Part shown: one piece after another, positions 44,267 through 52,701 of the stretch | Layout of the letters: each line of letters begins with the position of its first letter | Numbering within the stretch: the stretch's first letter is position 1 | DNA from: Phyllobacterium zundukense | GTDB taxonomy: Bacteria; Pseudomonadota; Alphaproteobacteria; Rhizobiales; Rhizobiaceae | Direction: 5' to 3' | Length of the DNA stretch: 64,000 bases | NCBI RefSeq assembly: GCF_025452195.1 | Contig: NZ_CP104970.1 | Coordinates: 434,001-498,000, forward strand | Translations under genes and position numbers: made by a program | Notes under the pieces: generated by a model | Databases searched by the model: none | Told to the model about the DNA's origin: nothing | The model's input: only the letters and a program-made list of their open reading frames with translations

Positions 44267-45217
44267 TTACATGACTATTTCAGTCGTCAGTGCTTGGTCG
44301 CTCAAGCGGTAGACTGCAACCGCATTGTCACGGAACACTGCTAATTCGTCGCTCGACGAAGCGCCTTTGAGCGACATGCGTATGACCTCGATCCATCGTT
44401 GGTAATGAACCTCGGACGTTATGGTCGGCCAGTCACTTCCGAACAGGGTACGTTTGGCGCCGAAAACCTCGTAGGCATGTGCAAAATGCCGCGATACGTC
44501 ATCGGTGAGCGCACGCCCGTCAGCACCGAGGGTCGCCAAACCGGAAAGCTTGCACACCACGTTGGGCAGCTGTGCAAGACGCGCGAGATCATCCGCCCAT
44601 CGATCAAAGGCACCGCTGATAATGCTTGGCTTTCCGGCATGCGTGATTATGAACAAGGTTCGCGGGCACCTTGCGACAATCTCCGTCACGTCGTTGATGC
44701 CCGTCGACCATACGCCGATCTCGCATGTCAATCCCAGATCGGACAGACCGCCAAGCAGCCGCGAAATATCGTTTCGCAGGAAGAATCTCGGATCGCGGGC
44801 AAATCTGCTCAGCAAACGGATGCCTCTAACCAAGGGAAAAGCCGCTAGAGCTGCGATCGAAGCTTCGTTATCTGGATCGGCCTCCATGTTGATGGCGGCG
44901 ACGAAACCCGCCAAACGTGGGTCAATCGCAGCCTGCTCGGATGCGAATGTCAATTCCCCTCGAACGTGTTGCCAGTCGGCCGCAGCCTCGACGAAGATAA
45001 ACCGTTCCAGTTGAGGGGACTTTACGGTCTCGAAAACGTCGGCGACGTAACACTTCCTGAGATGACCCGGATGCTCGTCAGCCCAGCGATAGGTGAACCG
45101 GGCAGGATCACAAAGGTGAACATGGGTGTCGATGATGGGAATATTCAAACGCCCATCAGAAATTCCAGTCCCTTGCGCCAATATGTATCCTTGCGATCCA
45201 CTTGAGGTCGCGGTCAT
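44267..45217 (-). CDS. amidohydrolase-2 family hydrolase (COG3618, lactonase/PDC-hydrolase-like)
   Basis: A 316-residue TIM-barrel metal hydrolase. The start MTATSSGSQGYILAQ is preferred, leaving 113 bases after the receptor 8 gene; the longer frame overlaps it. Motifs: PIIDTHVHLCDPARF near the N-terminus, FVEAAADWQH, FIITHAGKPS, VVCKLSG and LFGSDWPT. The family includes lactonases for sugar acids and pyrone dicarboxylate hydrolase. Its place between receptors 8 and 7, in the operon with the only intact permeases, suggests it opens a ring or cleaves an amide in the imported compound (inference). Confidence 0.83.
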   Translation of the reverse strand: MTATSSGSQGYILAQGTGISDGRLNIPIIDTHVHLCDPARFTYRWADEHPGHLRKCYVADVFETVKSPQLERFIFVEAAADWQHVRGELTFASEQAAIDPRLAGFVAAINMEADPDNEASIAALAAFPLVRGIRLLSRFARDPRFFLRNDISRLLGGLSDLGLTCEIGVWSTGINDVTEIVARCPRTLFIITHAGKPSIISGAFDRWADDLARLAQLPNVVCKLSGLATLGADGRALTDDVSRHFAHAYEVFGAKRTLFGSDWPTITSEVHYQRWIEVIRMSLKGASSSDELAVFRDNAVAVYRLSDQALTTEIVM

Positions 45218-45330
45218 GGGATTGGACCCTTCTACAGAAGACGCATCGATTTGAGTAGCCTGGCCTGGTTTAGCCGCCCACCAGTGTTGCCACCGGCGGG
45301 AGCGTACCCTGCGGTCAAGCGTTGCTTCAT

Positions 45331-46608
45331 TCATTTGGCAGCAGAGCACTCGGCTGGCAGCAATCCGCGAACCTCCTCGGCCAGCTTCGGCAGGACGTTG
45401 GAAACTTTCAGGCCGCCGCTGACGAAACCCTCGACCTTGTTATTGATCACGGCGTTGATCTTCATTCCGTTCGGACCCGCCCAGGATTCCCATGGTTGAG
45501 CGATGGCCATTTGATTGACGCTCGTCAGTTGGTTGGGATGGTCTTTGTAATAATTGCCGAGCATAGTCGGTTCGTCGACGGGGAGCCGATTACCCGGGCC
45601 GTATCCAGTCTGTGTCGCCATTAGAGTCTGACCGACGGGCCCGGTCGCAAATTTCAGATATTCCCAGGCGGCTTGTTGCTTTTCCTTGTCTCGCGTCAGA
45701 ATGACGGCGCTCGCCCCACCGGTGGGGAGGCGGCCGTCCCTGGCAATGTCGGGCCAAGGGAATGTACGGAATGTAAACTTGTCGCCGATAGCGGTGTCTG
45801 CTTGAGCTACGTAGGATGTGGAACCGGCCACAATTCCCATCTTGCCAGCGTCGAATGCTGCTCGGCTTTGTTTATATGTCAGGTATTCCATGCCCTCGGT
45901 GTAGAACTTCTCAAGAATGGAAAAAGCCCAGTTGCCGGCCTTGCTGTCGAACAACACATCGCAGCCGTCTTCGCTGGTCATGTGACCGCCTTGGCTGTTT
46001 GCGAGGGCCTGGACAAGCCAATTTCCCGAGCTGTCCCACTGGAACGAAAAGCCGCCTGGAGCACCCGGCAACGCTTTGATCTTCTTTCCGAGGGCCAGAA
46101 CACCGTCCCAGGTCGTGGGAAAGTTATCGATGGAGCCGCCGGCCGCCGTGACGAGATCTGCATTGACGTAGAGAATTGGGGTCGAAACTGCGAATGGAAG
46201 CGCGTAGGTGGTGCCATTGATCTGGCCGAGCGAGACGACGGACGCCTTATATCCCAGCTGTCGAAGCCCCCCGTCAGCTTTGGCGAATGCGTCCAAGTCA
46301 ACTGGCAGGCCCCTCTCCGCCAACGGCCGAAGCATATCGAGCCCGATATAGGCAACGTCAGGCGTGTCTTTTGTGAGCGTGGAACGAAGTATCTGCTGCA
46401 CTGCGTGAGCATAATGTTCCGCCGGTGCCTCTAATTTGATCTTGATGTCTGGATGTGCCTCCATGAACTTCCTGGCAATTTCTTCCTGGAGTTTGGAGAA
46501 GGTGTAGGGGATCGGGTATAGAACTGATATTTCTGTTTCAGCTTTTGCCTGTGCAGAGAGCGTCGAAAGACATATTACGCTTGCGATAACTATTGGTAGC
46601 AGTTGCAT
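45331..46608 (-). CDS. UgpB-like ABC substrate-binding protein (receptor 8, cognate of the intact permeases)
   Basis: A 425-residue receptor; the start MQLLPIVIASVICLS gives a signal peptide ending SAQAKAET with GAGGGGA upstream. Shared motifs: PDVAYIGLD, FPTTWDGVLALGKK, KQSRAAFDAGKMGIV, PTGGASAVILTRD, GNYYKDHP and ESWAGPNGMKI. It starts 20 bases behind ugpE, so it is the receptor tied to the single complete transporter. UgpB relatives bind sn-glycerol-3-phosphate or glycerophosphodiesters. The actual ligand is not decided by the sequence. Confidence 0.87.
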   Translation of the reverse strand: MQLLPIVIASVICLSTLSAQAKAETEISVLYPIPYTFSKLQEEIARKFMEAHPDIKIKLEAPAEHYAHAVQQILRSTLTKDTPDVAYIGLDMLRPLAERGLPVDLDAFAKADGGLRQLGYKASVVSLGQINGTTYALPFAVSTPILYVNADLVTAAGGSIDNFPTTWDGVLALGKKIKALPGAPGGFSFQWDSSGNWLVQALANSQGGHMTSEDGCDVLFDSKAGNWAFSILEKFYTEGMEYLTYKQSRAAFDAGKMGIVAGSTSYVAQADTAIGDKFTFRTFPWPDIARDGRLPTGGASAVILTRDKEKQQAAWEYLKFATGPVGQTLMATQTGYGPGNRLPVDEPTMLGNYYKDHPNQLTSVNQMAIAQPWESWAGPNGMKINAVINNKVEGFVSGGLKVSNVLPKLAEEVRGLLPAECSAAK

Positions 46609-46628
46609 TGTTTGTCCCCTCAAAGAGT

Positions 46629-47465
46629 TCATTTCACCGCTCCACCTGTGAGCCCTTCGACGAACCATTTTTGGGCGCAGAGGAAAGCGATGATGAGGGG
46701 AGCGACAACGAGACTTGAGGCGGCCATGAGCGGTCCGTAGTCGTTGCCGGCTTCCTCGTTCTTGAAGGCCATGATGCCGAGCGGCGGCGGCATGAGGGAC
46801 TGGTCGCGTACCGCGATCAGCGGCCAGAAGAGGCTGTTCCAGTGGGAGACGACCGAGAAGATGCCGAACGCGATGATCGCCGGCAGCGCCATGGGCACCA
46901 TGATCTTCCAGACGATGGCGAGCTCCGACAGGCCGTCGAGGCGGGCGGCATGGATGACGTCGTCGGGGATCGTCTTGAAGAACTGGCGGAACAGGAAGAT
47001 GCCGAAGGGCGAGACGATATAAGGGAAGATCAGCGCTGCATAAGTGTTGAGGATGCCGATCTGGTAGCCGAGGATGAACAGCGGCAGGGCCAGCACCTCA
47101 TGCGGCAGGATCAGCGCGATCAGCACCATGCCGAACAGCAGGTTCTTGCCGGGAAAGTCGAGCTTGGCCAGCGCATAGGCCGCAGGCGCGCAGACGAGGA
47201 CCTGCAGCAGGACGATGATGGCGCAGACGAAGACGCCGTTGAACATGTATTGCGGCAACGGCGCCTCGGTCAGCGCCTTGGTATAGTTCTCGATGCCGTA
47301 GAACTGCTGCGGCCAGAAGCTGAAGGAGGCGCGGAAGATCTCGCCCGGCGGCTTGATCGACAGCGAGACCATCCACACGAAGGGGATGAGAATTAACGCT
47401 CCTGTGATCAGTAACGCGGCCTGGCGCATGATCGCCGATGGGGAGACAAGGCGTTGTGTGCTCAT
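46629..47465 (-). CDS. ugpE: ABC transporter permease, UgpE/MalG type
   Basis: A 278-residue inner-membrane permease. The start MSTQRLVSPSAIM overlaps the ugpA stop; the longer frame lies antisense to ugpA and is rejected. It has six membrane segments and the EAA loop DVIHAARLDGLSELAIVWKI, and ends GLTGGAVK. Two remnants of the same gene lie at 35215-35885 and 41446-41716. With UgpA and UgpC it forms the only intact carbohydrate-type importer core here, and could serve several of the orphan receptors. The symbol follows family resemblance, not proven substrate. Confidence 0.87.
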   Translation of the reverse strand: MSTQRLVSPSAIMRQAALLITGALILIPFVWMVSLSIKPPGEIFRASFSFWPQQFYGIENYTKALTEAPLPQYMFNGVFVCAIIVLLQVLVCAPAAYALAKLDFPGKNLLFGMVLIALILPHEVLALPLFILGYQIGILNTYAALIFPYIVSPFGIFLFRQFFKTIPDDVIHAARLDGLSELAIVWKIMVPMALPAIIAFGIFSVVSHWNSLFWPLIAVRDQSLMPPPLGIMAFKNEEAGNDYGPLMAASSLVVAPLIIAFLCAQKWFVEGLTGGAVK

Positions 47466-48418
47466 TGGTAGTGGACCCTTTTGTCCATGACGCGGGCCTG
47501 GATGAGGGTCAGCGCGACGACGATCAAGAGGAAGACGACGGCAACCGAGGCGCCATAGCCGGTGCGCAGGTACTCGAAGCTCTCGCGATAGAGGGTGTAG
47601 AGCAGCATCTCGGAAGCATGGCCGGGTCCGCCTTGCGTCAGAACCTGCACGGTATCGAAGGTCTCGAAGGCCCGGAGCGCCACGACGATGAAGACAAACA
47701 TGGAGACCGGCCCAAGCATGGGCAGGGTGACGGTGCGCAGCCGGTCGAGCCAAAGGTCGGCTCCGTCGATGTCGGCAGCGTCATAGAGGTCCTGCGGGAT
47801 CGACTTGAGCCCGGCGAGGAAGAGCACCATGGCGTAGCCGAGGTTCTGCCAAATGCCGATGACGGCGAGCACCGGCAGCACCGTGTTCTCGTCGCGCAGC
47901 CAGTTGGCGGTCGGCAGGCCGAGGCCGACGAGCGTCTGGTTGACGAGGCCGATGGTTGGATGCAGCAGCGCCTCCCAGGCAATCGCCATGGCCGTCAGCG
48001 TCGCCATGAACGGCAGGAAGTGGATGGCACGGTAGAAGGCGCGAAAGGACTTGCCGCTTTCGATCAAGAGCGCAATCACAAGGCCGAGGATGATTGTGCC
48101 GGGCACGACGATCACGACATAGAGGATGGTATTGACCAGTGAAGCGCGGAAACCTTCGTCGGCGAAGACCTCTTTGAAGTTGCCGAGCCCGACGAAAGAG
48201 AGATTGCTGGCGCCGAACTGCCAGTCGGTGAGGGCAATGCCAAAGACGGCAAAGACCGGCAGGAAGAACAGGGCGACAAGCAGGACGAGCGCCGGTCCGG
48301 CCAATGACCAGGCCGCGAATGTTTCAGCGAGCCTGTGATTGCGCAGCGCCTTGCGGGCGCCGTGCCGGTCTGCCGAAGAGCCGGCAGGTTTGATTGCGGT
48401 GGTAACGGCGCTGCTCAT
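47462..48418 (-). CDS. ugpA: ABC transporter permease, UgpA/MalF type
   Basis: A 318-residue permease with an N-terminal cytosolic leader, then membrane segments beginning AAWSLAGPALVLLVALFF, the periplasmic LTDWQFGASNLSFVGLGNF region, and the EAA coupling loop DLYDAADIDGADLWLDRLRT. The ATG and stop overlap ugpC and ugpE, so the three are translationally coupled. No remnant of ugpA survives elsewhere in the window, which makes this the only gene for that subunit. Confidence 0.87.
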   Translation of the reverse strand: MSSAVTTAIKPAGSSADRHGARKALRNHRLAETFAAWSLAGPALVLLVALFFLPVFAVFGIALTDWQFGASNLSFVGLGNFKEVFADEGFRASLVNTILYVVIVVPGTIILGLVIALLIESGKSFRAFYRAIHFLPFMATLTAMAIAWEALLHPTIGLVNQTLVGLGLPTANWLRDENTVLPVLAVIGIWQNLGYAMVLFLAGLKSIPQDLYDAADIDGADLWLDRLRTVTLPMLGPVSMFVFIVVALRAFETFDTVQVLTQGGPGHASEMLLYTLYRESFEYLRTGYGASVAVVFLLIVVALTLIQARVMDKRVHYQ

Positions 48419-49590
48419 TGCACGCGCTCCTTGATCCGCAGCACGGTTGCATTTCGATTGTCATCGTGGCGCAAGCGCTTGCCGTCGGCGGAAAAGAGCA
48501 ACAGGCGCTCCGGCTTGACGCCGAGATGCAGGGTCTGACCTGGATCGATATGCGGCGCGCGTTCCGCGAGCAGCCGGGCGACAAGAGGATGATCGGCACC
48601 GGGCACATCGAGATGCACGAAGAGGTCAGACCCCATGTGCTCGACCAGCCGCACCGCGCCAGTCAGGACATTCGGGCCACCGGCATCGACGAGATGGAAC
48701 GCTTCGGGGCGGATACCCAGGGTCAGGGCTGTACCCGGTCCAATATTGCCGGCAATGGAAAAGCTCGTGCCGGCCGTATCGGCCAGTCCGCCATCGCGCA
48801 GCCTCGCATCCAGCATGTTGATCTTGGGTGAGCCGATAAACTCGGCGACGCGCCGGTCGTCGGGATCGTCATAGATTTCCTGTGGCGGAGCGACCTGCAA
48901 CAACTCGCCGTCGAGCATGACCGCCACACGGTCCGACATGGTCATGGCCTCGGACTGGTCATGGGTGACATAGACGAAGGTGACGCCGAGCCGGTTATGC
49001 AATTCCTTGATCTCGGCGCGCATCTGCACTCTGAGCTTGGCGTCGAGATTGGAGAGCGGCTCGTCCATCAGGAAGACCGCCGGCTCGCGCACCATGGCGC
49101 GGCCGACGGCGACGCGCTGGCGCTGGCCGCCCGAGAGTTGTCCGGGTTTGCGGGCAAGCAGATGACCGATACCGAGCGACTTGGCCGTGCGGGTGACGTC
49201 CCGCTCGATGTCCGCGGTTGTCGCAGTCGTTCCCGGCATAAATCGTCCCAGCAACGGCAGCCGCTGCCAAGAAGAAAGCCGCCGCATGCGCAACGGCAGA
49301 GCCATGTTCTGGGCAACCGTCATATGCGGGTAAAGCGCATACGACTGGAACACCATCGCCACGTCGCGCCGCTTCGGACGGACGCCGTCCACAATGCGCT
49401 CGCCGATCGAAACCGACCCACCCGTCTGGACCTCAAGGCCTGCAAGGATGCGCAACAGCGTTGACTTCCCGCAGCCCGAGGGGCCGAGCAGAGTCAGGAA
49501 CTCACCATCGGCTATCTTCAGCGAGACATCGCGCAGCACGGGCGTCGGCCCGAATGTCTTCTCTATTTTTTCGATGGTTATGCCCGCCAT
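48415..49590 (-). CDS. ugpC: ABC transporter ATPase, UgpC/MalK type
   Basis: A 391-residue ATPase: Walker A GPSGCGKST, Q-loop VFQSYALYPHMT, signature LSGGQRQR, Walker B VFLMDEPLSNLD, switch THDQSEA. An OB-fold regulatory domain (from about 245) follows, with RPEAFHLVDAG and FVHLDVPG. A roughly 30-residue insert after the Q-loop region (SSWQRLPLLGRFMPGTTA) is unlike typical UgpC and is shared with the remnant at 35215. It heads the operon behind the ATCG-N7-CGAT box. MalK-type ATPases often energise several receptors, fitting the surplus of receptor genes here. Confidence 0.88.
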   Translation of the reverse strand: MAGITIEKIEKTFGPTPVLRDVSLKIADGEFLTLLGPSGCGKSTLLRILAGLEVQTGGSVSIGERIVDGVRPKRRDVAMVFQSYALYPHMTVAQNMALPLRMRRLSSWQRLPLLGRFMPGTTATTADIERDVTRTAKSLGIGHLLARKPGQLSGGQRQRVAVGRAMVREPAVFLMDEPLSNLDAKLRVQMRAEIKELHNRLGVTFVYVTHDQSEAMTMSDRVAVMLDGELLQVAPPQEIYDDPDDRRVAEFIGSPKINMLDARLRDGGLADTAGTSFSIAGNIGPGTALTLGIRPEAFHLVDAGGPNVLTGAVRLVEHMGSDLFVHLDVPGADHPLVARLLAERAPHIDPGQTLHLGVKPERLLLFSADGKRLRHDDNRNATVLRIKERVQ

Positions 49591-49635
49591 TGTGCGTTCC
49601 TCGTTGAGCCGGCAGTAACACCGCCATTGCTGTCT

Positions 49636-49760
49636 GAATGGGCGAGACCATTGAAACCATCGTGTTACAAACTGATGACATATATCGAATAAACCGATGC
49701 CAATGGCACGATCCTGGATGGATCACTGGATTATCTGCGGAGAGTATTCTGACAGAGGAA
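49636..49760. promoter_or_regulatory. ugpC promoter region with LysR-type dyad (copy 3)
   Basis: The intact copy of the repeated divergent promoter. ATCG-AATAAAC-CGAT lies at 49684-49698, about 95 bases upstream of the ugpC ATG. The two other copies, before ruined ugpC genes, are nearly identical over about 80 bases, which shows the length of the conserved regulatory unit. Control by the LysR protein of 56128 is inferred. Confidence 0.7.
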
Positions 49761-50020
49761 AACGGTTTTTATTCAAGGCCGTACGCGCCTTCGCTCAGGT
49801 CGCGCACGAGACAACACCAATCACGCGGGCTCGAAAACCAAGTGGCCGGCCGCAACCATCCAAGGTCAAGACAGATCACGTCTCCGCGCCGGCTGGACGA
49901 CCTTTAGCTGGTCGCGCCAAGGCCGATCGTAATGGCGCCAGTCGCCAAAACCGGGCCGTTCTATCCGAGTTCGGCTGCGTGTTTGCAGAGACGGTGCGGA
50001 GTGCGAACAGTTCTTAAGCA
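49761..50020 (+). pseudogene. LysR-family regulator remnant (copy 3)
   Basis: The first part (GTACGCGCCTTCGCTCAGGT, then GCACGAGACAAC and CACGCGGGCTCGAAAACC) matches the start of the LysR gene at 56128, with indels. Similarity fades after about 80 bases, and later parts are only weakly legible. It is the third LysR fossil placed divergent to a ugpC gene. Confidence 0.65.
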
Positions 50021-50621
50021 GTGCAGCCCGGCCGAATAGGGTCTTGGCGGCCATTGTGCCAGTCTGGGCAGATTTGGCAGGGAGTGTGTAACCGTTCGAT
50101 CCCGCCGTGGACTCGATCATTCGCAGGCGACTGACTAGCCCAGAAGCATCAGACCAGCGAACATTGGGGCAGGCTTCAATGATAAGGCTGTTCTGCAACC
50201 GGCAGAAAGAGTGTGTGGTTCCGGGCCGTCGAGCTGAAATCCTGCGGCGAGCCAATGCCGCAGCGCAAATATCTGTACCCGATCAAAGTTTGCCGGTTTT
50301 TGATGCACTTGCTCTGGTGGGCGAGCGCCCGAAAGGCGCTCCGTGAGCGGCCCATCTGGGAACCTACTAATGTCGATCAGATCGACCGACAGGGAAGGTG
50401 ACGATGTCGTCCATACTGGAGGTGGTTCGAAACTCTTCAGCGTAGAAATCGCCGACAATTGCGGTGATCGGCCCTCGCGAATCCGCAGGCGCGATCACGA
50501 AGACAGCGCCTGCCCGTCGCCAGCCGGCGGCGCTGCCTGGACGTGCTCCGGTGCCGACTTGTGCACGCTGACGATTAGTGGGCGGAGAAAAGCCATGGCA
50601 TGTTCCTGTGCGAGGAATGGT
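50021..50621. other. gene-free, probably degenerate stretch
   Basis: No convincing gene in 600 bases. On the minus strand a run AGAVFVIAPADSRGPITAIV continued by GDFYAEEFRTTSSMDD near 50405-50510 looks protein-like but has no start or family, and may be a decayed gene. The other frames show no ribosome site or motif. Confidence 0.4.
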
Positions 50622-51761
50622 TTAGATCGGTGCCGCCGAGATTTGGTCTGCCGCAGCCGAGGCGAAAAATCGCGTCGGTCTGTAAGCTTCGAAGTCCGCT
50701 GAAGTTCTGCCGTGCAGGATTTCTTCGACCGCAGCGCGGCCGATCAGCGGGCTCAGCGAAATTCCGGAATGCAGGACCGCAAGATGGTAGCCAGCAACAC
50801 CTGGCAGAGGGCCAAAGACGGGCTTTCCATCGGCAGGGTAGGGTCTGACGGTGACCCTCACCGAGGCGATCTTGACATCCCGCACGGTCGGAAGAACGGT
50901 TTCCACCAGTCTCGCGATTTCCTCAGCGCCTTCCTTCCCCGCATCCGGCGCGTGGATATCATTGATGGTCTGATCAGCAGACTTTGCGTGTAAAAGCAGA
51001 CGGCCCGCACCCTCCGGCTTGATATAGATTCTCGGCGCCTTGATGACCCTGCTGATATTGCTGCGGGTGACATCTGTGATCACTGTCATTCCCGGTCGCC
51101 AATCCAGCGGGATGGAATATCCGAGGCGAATTCCAATGGCGTTGGACGCGCGGCCGGCGCAATTGATAACATAGTCCGCTTCCAGTTTGCGTCCGTCGCC
51201 AAGGCGTACACCCACAATGCGACCTGAACGTTCCAGGAGATCATCGACCCAGGCTTCGACAAGGGTCGTCCCGCGGCGCTCGGCTTCGCGCATGAGCACA
51301 TGGCGATACACGACGGTATCTACAGCGCCGTCCGTGGGATAATAGACCGCTTCACAGCCTTCCAGACTTGATCGGGAAACGTCCGGCTCGAGGGCAAGCA
51401 CGTCGTCGGCACTCAACACCTCGATCGGGTGGCCATATGAACGCAGACGATCGAGGCGGACGGCATGGTCCTTTGCTTTCTCGGTATTAGCCGGCCACCA
51501 CTCGAGGGCTCCCGTAAGCCTTAACCAGTTCGCATGGCCGATCTCGTCGCCTAGCTCACGATGAGCCGTGTTTCCACGCATCACCAGGCGATAATAATCC
51601 TCGGGACTTTTGTTGTGGCAATTCAGCCAGGCAAAGCTGGCGAGAGTCGCTCCACCTCTCAACCCCTCGGGATCGACGACCGCAACGCTCGCACCCTCTT
51701 TGGCCAAATGATAGGCAACAGAGCAACCGATTGCCCCCGCTCCGACAACAATTATTCTCAT
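50622..51761 (-). CDS. FAD-dependent amine/D-amino-acid oxidoreductase (DAO family)
   Basis: A 379-residue flavoprotein starting MRIIVVGAGAIGCSVAYHLA, the FAD-binding GxGxxG, with the ribose-binding acid in VAVVDPEG. DAO-family landmarks follow: GGATLASFAWLN, GAVDTVVYRHVL and a C-terminal AVLHSGISLSPLIGRAAVEE. Relatives include glycine oxidase ThiO, DadA and sarcosine oxidase. It is the last gene of the Dpp-type transporter unit (71 bases after the DppC-like gene), so it probably oxidises an imported amine or amino acid. Subunit partners are absent. Confidence 0.83.
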   Translation of the reverse strand: MRIIVVGAGAIGCSVAYHLAKEGASVAVVDPEGLRGGATLASFAWLNCHNKSPEDYYRLVMRGNTAHRELGDEIGHANWLRLTGALEWWPANTEKAKDHAVRLDRLRSYGHPIEVLSADDVLALEPDVSRSSLEGCEAVYYPTDGAVDTVVYRHVLMREAERRGTTLVEAWVDDLLERSGRIVGVRLGDGRKLEADYVINCAGRASNAIGIRLGYSIPLDWRPGMTVITDVTRSNISRVIKAPRIYIKPEGAGRLLLHAKSADQTINDIHAPDAGKEGAEEIARLVETVLPTVRDVKIASVRVTVRPYPADGKPVFGPLPGVAGYHLAVLHSGISLSPLIGRAAVEEILHGRTSADFEAYRPTRFFASAAADQISAAPI

Positions 51762-51831
51762 TTATGAAACCCTGCGGTCTGTTTGATCCTCTTGCGGCTG
51801 ATACGGCTGCAGCCTCCGCTGCGTTCCAGCG

Positions 51832-52698
51832 TCACTGCAGTCCCTTGTCTAAGCGGTCGCGCAGCCAGTCGCCCAACAAACTTATCGCGAGCGTCGTCGT
51901 GACGATCAGCGCAGCAGGCGCAAACATGATCCAGGGCGCACGGGTCATGTATTCCCGGCCATAGCCGACCATATTGCCGAGGCTCGTCATCGGGGGCTGA
52001 ACGCCAAGGCCCAGAAAGGACAAGCTGCTTTCCATGAGGATGATCTCCGGGAAGCTGAGCGTCATCGAAACAATGAGCGTCGATGAGATATTCGGCAGGA
52101 TATGCCGCAGATATACCCGCGTCGGGCTCGCACCCAATTGACGAACAGCACCCGCATAGCCTTGCGCACTCGCTGAGATCGCAAGCCCGCGAGAGATACG
52201 GACATAACGTTCCCAGCCGTAAAGCCCCATCAGTCCAATAAACAGCGGCAAAGCGTTGCCGAAAAACGCAAGCACCGACAGGGAAAGAATGAGGAAAGGC
52301 ATGGCCGCCTGGAAGTCGGCGAGGATCAGGATGAACTGCTCGACGCGCCCACGAAAGTGAGCCGCAGCAAAGCCCATGATCGTGCCGAAGCAAGCCGAAA
52401 TGAGCGTCGCGCCCAGAGCGACCAGAACCGAGATACGAACGGACACGATTAATCGCGACAGGATATCGCGTCCCAGTTCGTCGGTTCCAAGCAGATGCTG
52501 CGGGTGGAATGGCGAAGCCAGCCTGTTAGGCAGATCAAGAGCGGTGTACTGGTACGGGGCGATTTGATCCGCGAGCAGCGCTACGGCGACGATAAGAACA
52601 ATCCAGAGCACGCTGGCGATGACGGATAATGGGAACCGGCGGTTGGTGTTCTTACGCTTGCCACCTGCCATTGTGCTCACTTTTTCCATCATGGTCAT
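51832..52698 (-). CDS. ABC transporter permease, DppC type
   Basis: A 288-residue permease with an N-terminal membrane segment (SVIASVLWIVLIVAVALLAD), the HLLGTDELGRDILSRL periplasmic motif and the coupling loop GAVRQLGASPTRVYLRHILP. It starts four bases behind the DppB-like gene. It is intact, although the ATPase and receptor of the same operon are broken, so it has no working partner nearby. Confidence 0.87.
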   Translation of the reverse strand: MTMMEKVSTMAGGKRKNTNRRFPLSVIASVLWIVLIVAVALLADQIAPYQYTALDLPNRLASPFHPQHLLGTDELGRDILSRLIVSVRISVLVALGATLISACFGTIMGFAAAHFRGRVEQFILILADFQAAMPFLILSLSVLAFFGNALPLFIGLMGLYGWERYVRISRGLAISASAQGYAGAVRQLGASPTRVYLRHILPNISSTLIVSMTLSFPEIILMESSLSFLGLGVQPPMTSLGNMVGYGREYMTRAPWIMFAPAALIVTTTLAISLLGDWLRDRLDKGLQ

Positions 52699-52701
52699 GT
52701 C

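Noticed and set aside
46842..47396. Plus-strand acidic frame opposite ugpE
   Set aside because: Glu/Asp/Gln-rich antisense shadow; similar shadows lie opposite ugpA and ugpC.
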